Shown in pieces: positions 24,356 through 32,212 of a stretch of DNA of 47,499 nt (positions are counted from its first letter, which is position 1; each line of letters opens with the position of its first letter). Source of the stretch: Dethiothermospora halolimnae (GTDB lineage: Bacteria > Bacillota > Clostridia > Tissierellales > VENL01). The DNA lies in the NCBI RefSeq assembly GCF_037577855.1, contig NZ_JBAKFX010000031.1, forward strand, positions 1-47,499, given 5' to 3'. The notes under the pieces were generated by a model that worked only from the letters and a program-made list of their open reading frames with translations, was not told where the DNA came from and ran no database searches. Both the position numbers and the translations under genes were made by a program.

Positions 24356-24826
24356 TAAAGTAATTACATGCATTGGATAAAATTTATTAATATTTTCATC
24401 TAATAGTTTTTTCAAATCATTTAAAGATATCCACCTAATATTTTTAGTTTCATTTGTTTCTGATAAAGTTTGTCCCTTAACTTTACATATGAATGTTTGT
24501 ACCATTATAGGATAAGTTCCTTGTATATTTTGGCTGGATGAAAATGGAGTATAGTTTAGTACTTTATAACCGTTGGATTCAAAAACAACAGCATCTTGTT
24601 CACCTTCTATCTCTAATACTTGTAATCCTGTCTCTTCCATGATTTCTCTTTTTAAACATTCATAAAGATTCTCAAACTCTCTTATCTTACCAGAAGGAAT
24701 TTCTATTAGACCCTTTTCCAATGGAGCATCTTCTTTGAATCTTTCTTGAATTAGAATATAATCTATTCCCTTTACTGTTTTTTCTATTATGCCAGCAACC
24801 CCTGGTTTAGCAAATATTTCTTTCAT
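24323..24826 (-). CDS. NUDIX hydrolase (ADP-ribose pyrophosphatase-like)
   Basis: This 167-residue protein has a full Nudix box, residues 46-68 (Gly46, Glu52, Arg60-Glu61, Glu64-Glu65). The sequence EIPSGKIREFENLYECLKREIMEETGL matches the YjhB/ADP-ribose-pyrophosphatase type, with Pro-Ser/Gly-Gly-Lys before the box. On its strand the start follows AGGAGGAATATC (24827-24838). It is the first of only three minus-strand genes and is divergent from the membrane-anchored hydrolase at 25147. Confidence 0.9.
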   Translation of the reverse strand: MKEIFAKPGVAGIIEKTVKGIDYILIQERFKEDAPLEKGLIEIPSGKIREFENLYECLKREIMEETGLQVLEIEGEQDAVVFESNGYKVLNYTPFSSSQNIQGTYPIMVQTFICKVKGQTLSETNETKNIRWISLNDLKKLLDENINKFYPMHVITLKKYIKIKLGT

Positions 24827-24838
24827 GATATTCCTCCT

Positions 24839-25146
24839 AAAAAACTATTTAAAAGTTATTATTTAATATTATATTCCGAGCTTAATTAGAACAGTATATT
24901 AAAACAAGATGATTTTTTATTATACAACTTAATTTAACATATAATTTATTACTTTACCAATAATTTTTAGTTGTTAAATTTGGAAAAGCTTAGTTTATAA
25001 TATTAGTTTTCAAAATATCATCATAATAAATGTTATCATAAATGATAATAAACTATGACTTTAAAAAGAACAAAAGTTATAATATAATTATCATTAATTA
25101 AAATAATAAGACATAAATAATAAATAACGGAAGGGAGGTGAATTAT
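24839..25146. promoter_or_regulatory. Divergent intergenic region with an operator-like inverted repeat
   Basis: This 300-bp AT-rich gap separates divergent genes. At 25033-25048 TTATCAT-AA-ATGATAA forms a 7-2-7 inverted repeat of the size bound by Fur-like or other dimeric repressors. I cannot place certain -35/-10 boxes. No ORF is supported. Regulator and function are unknown. Confidence 0.4.
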
Positions 25147-26127
25147 TTGAATAGCTTAAAAACCAATAATGAAAAAAAATCAATACATAAAAATAGAAAA
25201 AGAAAGAAACTAACTAAAATAATTATAGTTACTTTAGTTATACTAATTATATTAGCATTGGCTTTTTTGTTTATAGTACCCCATATGGTCATGAATGACA
25301 TGGTTAATATCCATGTGAATTTTGATAAGATGTATTCTAGCGATGATTTTGGAGTAGATTCAGAAAAATTAAAATTAGAAACTTCAGATGGCTTGGATGT
25401 AGTGGCCTATGAAGTAAGCCTTGATAATCCTAAGGCAATTGTAATATTTACATCAGGGATCCATAATCCATCGGTTACTGCATTTTTTGGTCATGGAAAA
25501 CTGTTAAAAGAAAATAATTATGGTTCTATATTATTAGAAATGAGAGCCCATGGAGAAAGCGATGGGAACGTAATAGGATTGGGGTATAAAGAACATCTAG
25601 ATACTAAAGCAGCAGTTGACTACATAACTGAAAAATACAATGATATACCAATAGTAGTTCATGGCTTATCAATGGGGGCAGCAACAGCAATAAATTCCAT
25701 AGGTGAAATTGAAGAGATAGATGGACTTATTAGTATGTCTTCATATTCGTCATATGAAGATGTCTTTTATGAAACTATGCTAGACATGGATGCTCCGAAG
25801 GCATATGCCATTATTCAAAAACCCTTTGTAAAAATATATAATATGTTTAAATACGGATTTAAGGTAGCCCATATAACACCAGAAAACCAGATAAAGAAAC
25901 TTGGAAAAAGACCGGCATTAATCATGCATTCCACTGAGGATTCTCAAGTTTCATTTTCCAGCTTTAAAAGAATTATGAAGAATGCACCGAAACATGTTGA
26001 AACCTATATAGTTGAAGGGGATAGGCATCTTATTTTGAAAGATGATGATTATTTTTTACATCCAGAGAAAGATAAGGAATATTCTAAACGAATTTTAAAG
26101 TTTTTAGATGATAATTTTAAAAGATAG
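25147..26127 (+). CDS. Membrane-anchored alpha/beta hydrolase
   Basis: Starts at TTG 25147, with AAGGGAGGTG ending 6 bases upstream (a GTG at 25138 overlaps the ribosome binding site). The 326-residue protein has a basic N-terminus (KKSIHKNRKRKK), one membrane helix (IIIVTLVILIILALAFLFIV) and an alpha/beta hydrolase domain outside the membrane: nucleophile VVHGLSMGAATAI, Asp in STEDSQVSF and His in EGDRHLILKD. It resembles YqkD-type lipases/esterases. The His is preceded by Arg, typical of BD-FAE/peptidase-like hydrolases. The substrate is unknown. Confidence 0.85.
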   Translation: MNSLKTNNEKKSIHKNRKRKKLTKIIIVTLVILIILALAFLFIVPHMVMNDMVNIHVNFDKMYSSDDFGVDSEKLKLETSDGLDVVAYEVSLDNPKAIVIFTSGIHNPSVTAFFGHGKLLKENNYGSILLEMRAHGESDGNVIGLGYKEHLDTKAAVDYITEKYNDIPIVVHGLSMGAATAINSIGEIEEIDGLISMSSYSSYEDVFYETMLDMDAPKAYAIIQKPFVKIYNMFKYGFKVAHITPENQIKKLGKRPALIMHSTEDSQVSFSSFKRIMKNAPKHVETYIVEGDRHLILKDDDYFLHPEKDKEYSKRILKFLDDNFKR

Positions 26128-26137
26128 TATTTAAGTT

Positions 26138-26182
26138 AAAGTCATATTTACTAAATAAAATAGTAAGTATGGCTTTATTTTT
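26138..26182 (+). terminator. Intrinsic terminator after the hydrolase
   Basis: A 16-bp stem (26138-26153 with 26161-26176, two G-U pairs, 7-base loop) is followed by ATTTTTAG. It starts 11 bases after the stop of the hydrolase gene. The rest of the gap to 26376 is AT-rich and holds no gene that I can see. Confidence 0.75.
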
Positions 26183-26376
26183 AGCTTGTTTATATAGTAT
26201 TTGATAAGTTTTATTTAGATGATTTTCCTTTATATGATATAATTTAAGGTAATTATAATAAAGAAGACAGTAATTAGTTTAAGTAAAATTAAAGAGATAT
26301 TAAATTTTATGATAGCAGATTATTAGCAGGGGGAATAAAAATTGACCATTTTCTTTTTTTATGGGAGGCAATAAAT

Positions 26377-27141
26377 ATGAAGTGGTTTACAATAGAAAAA
26401 CTTAATAATAATACTTATGCAATAAGTGAATATAATCATTGGGAAGAGGTTCATTCTTATTTATTATTGGGAGAAAAATCGGCACTTTTAATAGATACAG
26501 GTTTAGGAATTGGAAATATTAAAAAAGAGGTGGAAAAGTTAACTGATATGCATATCAAAGTTATTTCCACCCATATTCATTGGGATCATATAGGTGGTCA
26601 TAAGGAATTTAAATATATCTATGCCCATGAAGATGAGGTTTCATGGCTTAAAGAAGGGATTCCAATTCCTTTAGAGGTTGTTAAGAAAAATGTAGTTAAA
26701 GATGTTAAAGAGTTCCCTAAAGGATTTGATATAGACAAATACAGTATCTATACTGGGGATCCTTTTAAAATAGTTAAAGATGGAGATATTATCGATATTG
26801 GAAATAGAAAAATTGAAATAATACATACCCCAGGCCATTCACCGGGACATATTTGTCTATATGATAGAAAATATGATTATTTATTTACAGGAGACTTAAT
26901 ATATTCGGGAACTTTATATGCATTTTATCCAAGCACAGACCCTTTGGAGTTTAAAAATTCAGTTGGGAAATTATTAAAATATAAAAACATAAAAAAATGT
27001 CTGCCATCCCATCATGACTTAGATATACCAGTTAAAATGATAAGAAAAGTTTATAATGGTTTTTTAAAAATAGAAGACATATGTGGGCTAAAACAAGGGG
27101 CAGGAGTATTTGATTTTGATGGTTTCAGTATTTATATTTAA
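26377..27141 (+). CDS. Metallo-beta-lactamase-fold hydrolase
   Basis: This 254-residue MBL-fold enzyme has STHIHWDHIGGH (His66, His68, Asp70, His71), HTPGHSPGH (His150, His154), FTGDLIYSG (bridging Asp) and CLPSHHD (last His ligand). The complete ligand set supports two zinc ions, as in glyoxalase II-like hydrolases. ATG 26377 follows ATGGGAGGCAATAA. No signal peptide is present, so it is cytoplasmic and unlikely to be a secreted beta-lactamase. The reaction is probably hydrolysis of a thioester or lactone. Confidence 0.88.
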   Translation: MKWFTIEKLNNNTYAISEYNHWEEVHSYLLLGEKSALLIDTGLGIGNIKKEVEKLTDMHIKVISTHIHWDHIGGHKEFKYIYAHEDEVSWLKEGIPIPLEVVKKNVVKDVKEFPKGFDIDKYSIYTGDPFKIVKDGDIIDIGNRKIEIIHTPGHSPGHICLYDRKYDYLFTGDLIYSGTLYAFYPSTDPLEFKNSVGKLLKYKNIKKCLPSHHDLDIPVKMIRKVYNGFLKIEDICGLKQGAGVFDFDGFSIYI

Positions 27142-27189
27142 CTTGTAACGATTTTATATAGTTGGTAGGAAAATTTAGGGGGAATTGAA

Positions 27190-27684
27190 ATGATTTTTGA
27201 ATGGGAAGGCTTCTATGTAGATTTAATTAAAGATGAAGACTTAAATGATGTAATGGAGGTATATAATTCTAACAAAGATTTTTTATTAAGTCATATGAAT
27301 ACCGATAAAATAGATTACAAATGGATAATTAATGAACTAAATACTATGAAAGAAGCTAATTTTAAATCTTGCAAAATAATTGAAAAAAGTTCAGATAAGT
27401 TAATTGGAATAATAGATTATAAAAATGGTCAAGAAACTTATTTATCTTTATTAATGCTACATAATAACTATAAAAATAAAGGATATGGGAAAATAATCTA
27501 TAACAAATTTGAACAATATATTAAATCATTAAATAGTAGTGGTATAAGAATAGACGTGGTTATTAACTATGATAATAATGTCCTTAACTTTTGGACTAAA
27601 AATGGGTTTAAAAAGATTAAGGATATAAAGTTAAATTGGACAGGCAAAGTTTTGTCGGCTGTTGAAATGAAGAAAAATTTATAA
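27190..27684 (+). CDS. GNAT N-acetyltransferase
   Basis: This 164-residue GNAT has LSLLMLHNNYKNKGYGKIIYNKFEQYI (beta-4 and acetyl-CoA loop, NKGYG) and VLNFWTKNGFKKIKDIKLNWTGKVLSA, similar to ribosomal-protein-type acetyltransferases. The ribosome binding site is TAGGGGGAATTGAA. It is a lone gene. The acceptor cannot be predicted from sequence. Confidence 0.85.
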   Translation: MIFEWEGFYVDLIKDEDLNDVMEVYNSNKDFLLSHMNTDKIDYKWIINELNTMKEANFKSCKIIEKSSDKLIGIIDYKNGQETYLSLLMLHNNYKNKGYGKIIYNKFEQYIKSLNSSGIRIDVVINYDNNVLNFWTKNGFKKIKDIKLNWTGKVLSAVEMKKNL

Positions 27685-27733
27685 TTTTTTATGACAGAAT
27701 AGATATGAAATCCAATGTGGAGGGTGAAATATT

Positions 27734-28453
27734 ATGAAAACTAATATATTAGAAGTACCATTTGATAACTTAACTAAGGAAGAAGCATTAACAAAACTTT
27801 TAGAATTTTTAGATAGTAATAAAAATAATTTGTTGGTAACACCTAATCCTGAAATTGTAATGGAGGCCAATGGTGATAAAGAGCTTTTAAAAATACTTAG
27901 TGAAGCTGACTTAGTAGTCCCCGATGGTATCGGTATAATATTAGCAGGAAAAATAATGAAGAATAAAATAAAAGAAAGGGTAGCAGGTTGTGATTTGATT
28001 TTTTCATTGTTTGATAAAATGAAGGATACTGATAAAACAGTATATCTATTAGGGGCAGAGCCTGGGGTAGCAGAGATAGCGAAAAGTAATATGGAAGAGA
28101 AATATAAAAATCTAAAAATTGTTGGAGTACATAATGGATACTTTGATGAGAAAGAAGAAGAATTGATAATAAAAGAGATCCAAGACTTAAAACCAGACAT
28201 ACTTTTGGTGGGATTAGGTTGTCCTAAACAGGAAAAGTGGATATATAAAAATAAAGATAGACTACCTGTAAAAATAAGTGCTGGAATTGGTGGCGGTATT
28301 GATACCATGGCTGGAAAGGTAAAAAGAGCACCTAAGATTTTTCAAAAAATTGGACTTGAATGGTTACATCGCCTTATATTAGAACCCCGCCGTATTTTTA
28401 GAGTGAAAAAGATTCCTTTATTTTTGATTAGATGTTTTAAGGCGAGATCATAA
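27734..28453 (+). CDS. WecG/TagA/CpsF-family glycosyltransferase
   Basis: This 239-residue GT26 enzyme has LVTPNPEIVMEAN (Thr36, Asn38), ADLVVPDGIGIILAGK (Asp64, the catalytic base in TagA), VYLLGAEPGVAEIA, LVGLGCPKQEKWI and the C-terminal LEWLHRLILEPRR, which in TagA is a membrane-associating appendage. The family transfers N-acetyl-D-mannosamine or a related sugar onto an undecaprenyl-linked acceptor in teichoic acid or capsule synthesis. The gene is isolated: no tagB, tagF or tagO neighbours. The start follows GTGGAGGGTGAAAT. Confidence 0.88.
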   Translation: MKTNILEVPFDNLTKEEALTKLLEFLDSNKNNLLVTPNPEIVMEANGDKELLKILSEADLVVPDGIGIILAGKIMKNKIKERVAGCDLIFSLFDKMKDTDKTVYLLGAEPGVAEIAKSNMEEKYKNLKIVGVHNGYFDEKEEELIIKEIQDLKPDILLVGLGCPKQEKWIYKNKDRLPVKISAGIGGGIDTMAGKVKRAPKIFQKIGLEWLHRLILEPRRIFRVKKIPLFLIRCFKARS

Positions 28454-28499
28454 ATTTTAAAATAATAACTTTAAATATCATAAAAGGGAGAAAATATAT

Positions 28500-29324
28500 A
28501 TGAAAAGAGTAGAAAATATTGATAAAGATTTGAAAAAAAGAATATTAGAATTGCTTTATAGAGATGAAATATATAATGCCATATTAATAGAACTGATTGA
28601 AAAATATCAAGATGACTTAGGAGAATTGTATATCGGGGAAGGAAATAATGAAGTTACTGATATTTTACATATTAAAAGTGATGGAAATTCAGACTTCACT
28701 AGCTTTTGTTCCAATAGAGAAAATGGTTTAGAAAATATTGCACTTCAAATTAAGAAATTAACCTATGAAAAAATTTTATTGGCTGGTAGACTTAAAGATA
28801 TAAAAGCTTTATTAGATAAATTAGGAGTTAAAAAAGATATCACTCCTAATAATTTCTATAGATTAAATATAGATAAATACAGGGATTTGGACTTAGAATA
28901 TAATAGTGAAGTCAGGGTTGCTAAATTAAATGATGAAGATATAAAGAAAACAAAAAATTTCACAATAGATTTTTTTGAAGCAGAGACAGAAGAAGAGATT
29001 GAAGAAGTATCTGATACTGAAAAAATAATAGATAAAATTAAAAAAGGGGTTTATCTTTTACAATACAAAGATGAAACAATAGGAATGGCAAGGTTTATAG
29101 GTGAAACTAATAATTTTGCAGAAATTACAAGTGTTTATATTGATCATAAATATAGAAATCAAGGCTTTGGCAAACAGCTAATAGGACATATGATAGATGT
29201 ATCTATTAGGAAGGGAAAAGTACCAGTATTAGTTACATCATCGACTAATTTTCCTGCTAAGAAAACATATGAGACTATGGGATTTGAGAGATATGGGGAT
29301 TATGCCTATGAATTTATCAATTAA
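28500..29324 (+). CDS. GNAT N-acetyltransferase with N-terminal regulatory-type half
   Basis: This 274-residue protein has a C-terminal GNAT domain with FAEITSVYIDHKYRNQGFGKQLI and AKKTYETMGF, and an N-terminal half of about 140 residues that reads like a degenerate second GNAT domain (DUF4081-like). The acid-rich linker EAETEEEIEEVSDTEK is plain to see. The start follows AAAAGGGAGAAAATAT. The acceptor is unknown. Confidence 0.8.
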   Translation: MKRVENIDKDLKKRILELLYRDEIYNAILIELIEKYQDDLGELYIGEGNNEVTDILHIKSDGNSDFTSFCSNRENGLENIALQIKKLTYEKILLAGRLKDIKALLDKLGVKKDITPNNFYRLNIDKYRDLDLEYNSEVRVAKLNDEDIKKTKNFTIDFFEAETEEEIEEVSDTEKIIDKIKKGVYLLQYKDETIGMARFIGETNNFAEITSVYIDHKYRNQGFGKQLIGHMIDVSIRKGKVPVLVTSSTNFPAKKTYETMGFERYGDYAYEFIN

Positions 29325-29379
29325 ATATCTATAATTATTTTAGTTTATATAGATTGTTTAACAGAGAGGAGAATTAATT

Positions 29380-30378
29380 ATGGCAGTTCATCAATATGAT
29401 AATGATATGAGGTCTGATACTGAATTTATCAATGGAAATATAGACTTTTTAGCTGAAGGGAATCATTGTAGACTCCTTGATGGTAGAAGGACCTCAGGAA
29501 TTATAGAAAAATATTTTAAGGATAGTGCTATGTTTAGATGGAGAATTACTAAGTATGAAGATAAGGGCAAGTATTGGGACTTGCCAGCTGAAAATATAAA
29601 GAGATTTCAATTTGAAAAAGATTCTAAAAGGCTGAGTAGTAAAGAAATATTAGGGATAGAGAAGGCAATAGAAAATTATCAAAAAATAATCACTATAACA
29701 GTAGATGAAGATGAGAGGGAAAATATATTAGAAGAAGTTAAAGAAACTATGGAAGAAACTGTTGGATGGTTAAAGGAAAACTCACTATTTATTAGAAATG
29801 GAGAGAAGCTAAACTTTTCATCTGCTGAAGGTCCAGAGGATTTAGCAAAGGACTTAAAAAGCTACATGAAATACATAGGACTATCAAAGGAAGAAGAATT
29901 AACAGCTGATACTATGGTACTAAATCCCAACTCAGGGGAATGGATAAAAGGGATGAAAATTGTTCTTGCAGAAATGGGATTGGCTTCTTTTAAAGGTAAG
30001 GTGCCGCGAACCAAAGATATTTTTCAAGGGATAGGAAGTAAAGAAAATAGAAGAAAGTACATAATCAATAGATTAGCTTTTATAAGAGCTTATTTCAGTA
30101 TACTAGGTATCAATGAAGTCATCTTATACAGGGGAATGTCCAATGAAAACTTATGGCAAGATATTTCAAGAACCCTGTTACCATGTACCTTTAGCTTAGA
30201 AGTAGGACAAGCCTTTAGTGATTTTAATAGAGAAAGTAAATATAGAAGTTCTTATCTAGTGAAGATGACAGTTCCTGTGGAAAAGTTATTTATGACCTAT
30301 TTGGAAACTGAAGCTATGAATAGGCAATATAAAGAAGCCGAGGCATTAATACTTTATGATAAACCTATGAAACTTTAA
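29380..30378 (+). CDS. Candidate ADP-ribosyltransferase-fold protein
   Basis: This 332-residue protein has three ordered motifs of the R-S-E class of ADP-ribosyltransferases near its C-terminus: VILYRGMS (Arg251), CTFSLEVGQAF (Thr270-x-Ser272, the STS position, followed by the usual A-x-x-F helix) and YKEAEALIL (ExE at 319-321). Residues 1-240 have an N-terminal RNA- or chromatin-style loop (HCRLLDGRRTSG) and a long helical part. If the reading is right it transfers ADP-ribose from NAD+. It has no signal peptide, so it may act inside the cell. GAGAGGAGAAT precedes the start. The motifs were matched by eye; it could be a fold relative without activity. Confidence 0.5.
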   Translation: MAVHQYDNDMRSDTEFINGNIDFLAEGNHCRLLDGRRTSGIIEKYFKDSAMFRWRITKYEDKGKYWDLPAENIKRFQFEKDSKRLSSKEILGIEKAIENYQKIITITVDEDERENILEEVKETMEETVGWLKENSLFIRNGEKLNFSSAEGPEDLAKDLKSYMKYIGLSKEEELTADTMVLNPNSGEWIKGMKIVLAEMGLASFKGKVPRTKDIFQGIGSKENRRKYIINRLAFIRAYFSILGINEVILYRGMSNENLWQDISRTLLPCTFSLEVGQAFSDFNRESKYRSSYLVKMTVPVEKLFMTYLETEAMNRQYKEAEALILYDKPMKL

Positions 30379-30418
30379 AATGAAATTTCCATTGGGGGAT
30401 TAGAAATGGGGGAGTAAA

Positions 30419-31192
30419 ATGTTTAAAAAAGATAAAGTTAAAATACTTGGTGTTTTTGCTCATCCCGATGATGAGTTTACAATTAGTGGATTATTAACTG
30501 GAGCTTATAATAAGGGAATAGAAACTCATTTAATTTGTGCAACTCGAGGCGAGGGATGTAGAATTCGTCATCCAGAGATTATGAATGAAAAGAATAAAGC
30601 AGAAGTAAGAACGAAAGAATTAGAAGGTGCCTGTAATATACTAGAGGTTTCTTCATTAAATTTTTTAGATTTAGAAGATGGAAAGTCAAAGGACTGGAAT
30701 TTAGATTATACTTTAAACAAACTTTATAATCATATGGAAGATATTGATCCAGATATAGTTATAACCTTCGATAGCAATGGTGGAAATGGAAATCCAGACC
30801 ACATATCTGTATCTAAGATAACCACAAAGGCATTTGAAAAACTAGATAAAATAAAGAACAGAAGATTATATTATACTACACTACTTCCAAACTCAATAGC
30901 TAGTACAGCTATTGATAAGCTGGAAGTACCCCAGGGACATAAAGATAAGTTTCTTAAAAACCTTACAACAGATGATAAAAATGTAACTTCTATTATAAAA
31001 CTTGAGTCAGGTGAATTAAAAAATAAGATGAAGTTACTACAAAATTATAAAAGTCAATTTCCTGACACAAAAGGAAATTACTGTGGTATGCCCCTAGATA
31101 TTCTTAAGAAATTAGCTGTGTATGAATGTTATTATCTAAAGAGAAATTCAGAGATAAGTAATAGCGGTTATAATACTGTAGATATGCTTTAG
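30419..31192 (+). CDS. PIG-L-family deacetylase (N-acetylglucosamine-type)
   Basis: This 257-residue protein has the PIG-L/LmbE signature GVFAHPDDE (His15, Asp17, Asp18), and LITFDSNGGNGNPDHIS with the second His as zinc ligand (GNPDH). The fold is Rossmann-like. Members deacetylate GlcNAc-containing conjugates, including bacillithiol or mycothiol intermediates and antibiotic precursors. The start follows GGGGGAGTAAA. The substrate is unknown. Confidence 0.9.
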   Translation: MFKKDKVKILGVFAHPDDEFTISGLLTGAYNKGIETHLICATRGEGCRIRHPEIMNEKNKAEVRTKELEGACNILEVSSLNFLDLEDGKSKDWNLDYTLNKLYNHMEDIDPDIVITFDSNGGNGNPDHISVSKITTKAFEKLDKIKNRRLYYTTLLPNSIASTAIDKLEVPQGHKDKFLKNLTTDDKNVTSIIKLESGELKNKMKLLQNYKSQFPDTKGNYCGMPLDILKKLAVYECYYLKRNSEISNSGYNTVDML

Positions 31193-31215
31193 TGAATCTA
31201 CAGTATAATAGTTTA
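31174..31215 (+). terminator. Hairpin at the end of the PIG-L gene
   Basis: TACTGTAGAT (31174-31183) pairs with ATCTACAGTA (31196-31205) over a 12-base loop, overlapping the PIG-L stop codon. The downstream T run is weak (TTTATAATT), so this is a marginal terminator or processing hairpin. Confidence 0.4.
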
Positions 31216-31248
31216 TAATTAAGAAACACATAACAGGAGGAACCAGCT

Positions 31249-31752
31249 TTGATAAAATTAAGGACAATGACAACTGCATATTTAGTAAATAATAAAGATA
31301 TTTTACTCATGAAAAGGGCATTAAATAGAAAATTTGCCCCTGGAGTATGGGTAGGTGTTGGTGGGCATGTGGAGCCTGATGAAATTAATGAACCTAAAGA
31401 AGCATGCTTAAGAGAAATATTCGAGGAAACAGGTATAAGTAGGAAAGATATAAAGGACTTTAAATTGAAGTATATAATTTTGCGTAAGAGCAAAGATGAA
31501 ATAAGGCTACAATATGTTTATTTCGGAATATCAGAAAAAAGAGAATTTTTAGACACAGATGAGGGAAAATTGTTTTGGGTAAATAAGAAGGAACTGTTTA
31601 ATAGGGAACTATCAACAACAACAAGATACTTGTTAGAACACTATATAGACTATGGGAATAGTTTCAAGGATGTTTTAGTTGGAACTGTAAAATGTGAAAG
31701 CAATAAACCAGTGATGAACTGGTGTCCAGTACAGGATTGGGAAGAAATATAA
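31249..31752 (+). CDS. NUDIX hydrolase (MutT-like)
   Basis: Starts at TTG 31249, 8 bases after CAGGAGG. The 167-residue protein has GVWVGVGGHVEPDE, then LREIFEETG, the Nudix box with about two extra residues between the Glu and the Arg (EINEPKEAC). The first strand MTTAYLVNNKDILLMKRA is typical of MutT/NTP-hydrolase types. The C-terminal NWCPVQDWEEI is Trp-rich. It probably hydrolyses a damaged or unusual nucleotide. Confidence 0.85.
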   Translation: MIKLRTMTTAYLVNNKDILLMKRALNRKFAPGVWVGVGGHVEPDEINEPKEACLREIFEETGISRKDIKDFKLKYIILRKSKDEIRLQYVYFGISEKREFLDTDEGKLFWVNKKELFNRELSTTTRYLLEHYIDYGNSFKDVLVGTVKCESNKPVMNWCPVQDWEEI

Positions 31753-31913
31753 TTGATAAATTTTTAAATTTATGTATATCTGTAGCTAGTCTTATCCCTA
31801 TGAAAGTAAGGGCAGGAGGATTTTATACCGATGGAGGTAAATGGTTACGTATAATAAGAAATAAAAAGGATAGATTAATTAAAGTTGATTTATTTAATCT
31901 TAAAGAGATATAA
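31752..31913 (+). pseudogene. C-terminal fragment resembling a membrane M50 metallopeptidase
   Basis: Immediately after the NUDIX stop an open frame reads FLNLCISVASLIPMKVRAGG, then FYTDGGKWLRII and FNLKEI, stop. The pattern sLIP...GGFYTDG is like the second metal-ligand loop of site-2-protease (M50) membrane enzymes, normally preceded by several helices that are missing here. No own start site is apparent. It is likely a deletion remnant. The assignment rests on one short motif. Confidence 0.35.
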
Positions 31914-31926
31914 TAAGACTTTTTAT

Positions 31927-31955
31927 TTGACAAAATAAACTAATAAAAATATAAT
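31927..31955 (+). promoter_or_regulatory. Consensus sigma-A promoter of the Eis-like gene
   Basis: Perfect TTGACA (31927-31932), a 17-base spacer and perfect TATAAT (31950-31955). Transcription should start near 31962, leaving a 5' leader of about 250 bases before ATG 32213. It is the clearest promoter in the window. Confidence 0.85.
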
Positions 31956-31961
31956 ATAGTA

Positions 31962-32122
31962 TATAATAATATAAGAGGTGTCTTGTTTGAACGTAGTTTA
32001 TTAATCTAATTAAAAAATAAAATATAATTCTCTAAATTTAAATAGATATATTTTGCTGTGGGTGGAGTATGTCCAATTTAGGTTATTTTAACTTAAGAGA
32101 ATTATAAAATTTAGATTAATAA
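31962..32122 (+). ncRNA. Structured 5' leader (candidate attenuator or riboswitch)
   Basis: Two nested stems are visible: TTATTAATCTAA (31998-32009) with 32111-32122, and ATAATTCTCT (32024-32033) with 32096-32105. They enclose a loop of about 60 bases that contains GCTGTGGGTGGAG. A short reading frame, MFERSLLI, starts at TTG 31983 just after AAGAGGTG (very short spacing) and its end overlaps the first stem arm. I do not recognise the fold as a known riboswitch class. With the terminator that follows, it fits a regulated leader. Confidence 0.55.
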
Positions 32123-32163
32123 GCCTATAGTTTAAGAATAATGGAGAGTAAATTTATAATCAT

Positions 32164-32200
32164 AGTCCATGGGTTTGTTAACCTATGGACTTTTATGTTT
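32164..32200 (+). terminator. Intrinsic terminator inside the leader
   Basis: A 12-bp stem (32164-32175 and 32180-32191, one G-U pair) with a TGTT loop is followed by TTTATGTTT. It ends just before the ribosome binding site AAGGGGG of the Eis-like gene, so full transcripts need read-through or anti-termination. Confidence 0.8.
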
Positions 32201-32212
32201 AAGGGGGAATTT

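Noticed and set aside
27679..28308. 209-codon minus-strand frame overlapping the TagA-type gene
   Set aside because: Same reasoning: antisense shadow without motifs or a ribosome binding site.
32060..32076. T-box motif in the Eis leader
   Set aside because: GGGTGGAGTATGTCC only loosely resembles the T-box sequence; the conserved ACC part is missing, and the downstream gene is not an amino-acid enzyme.
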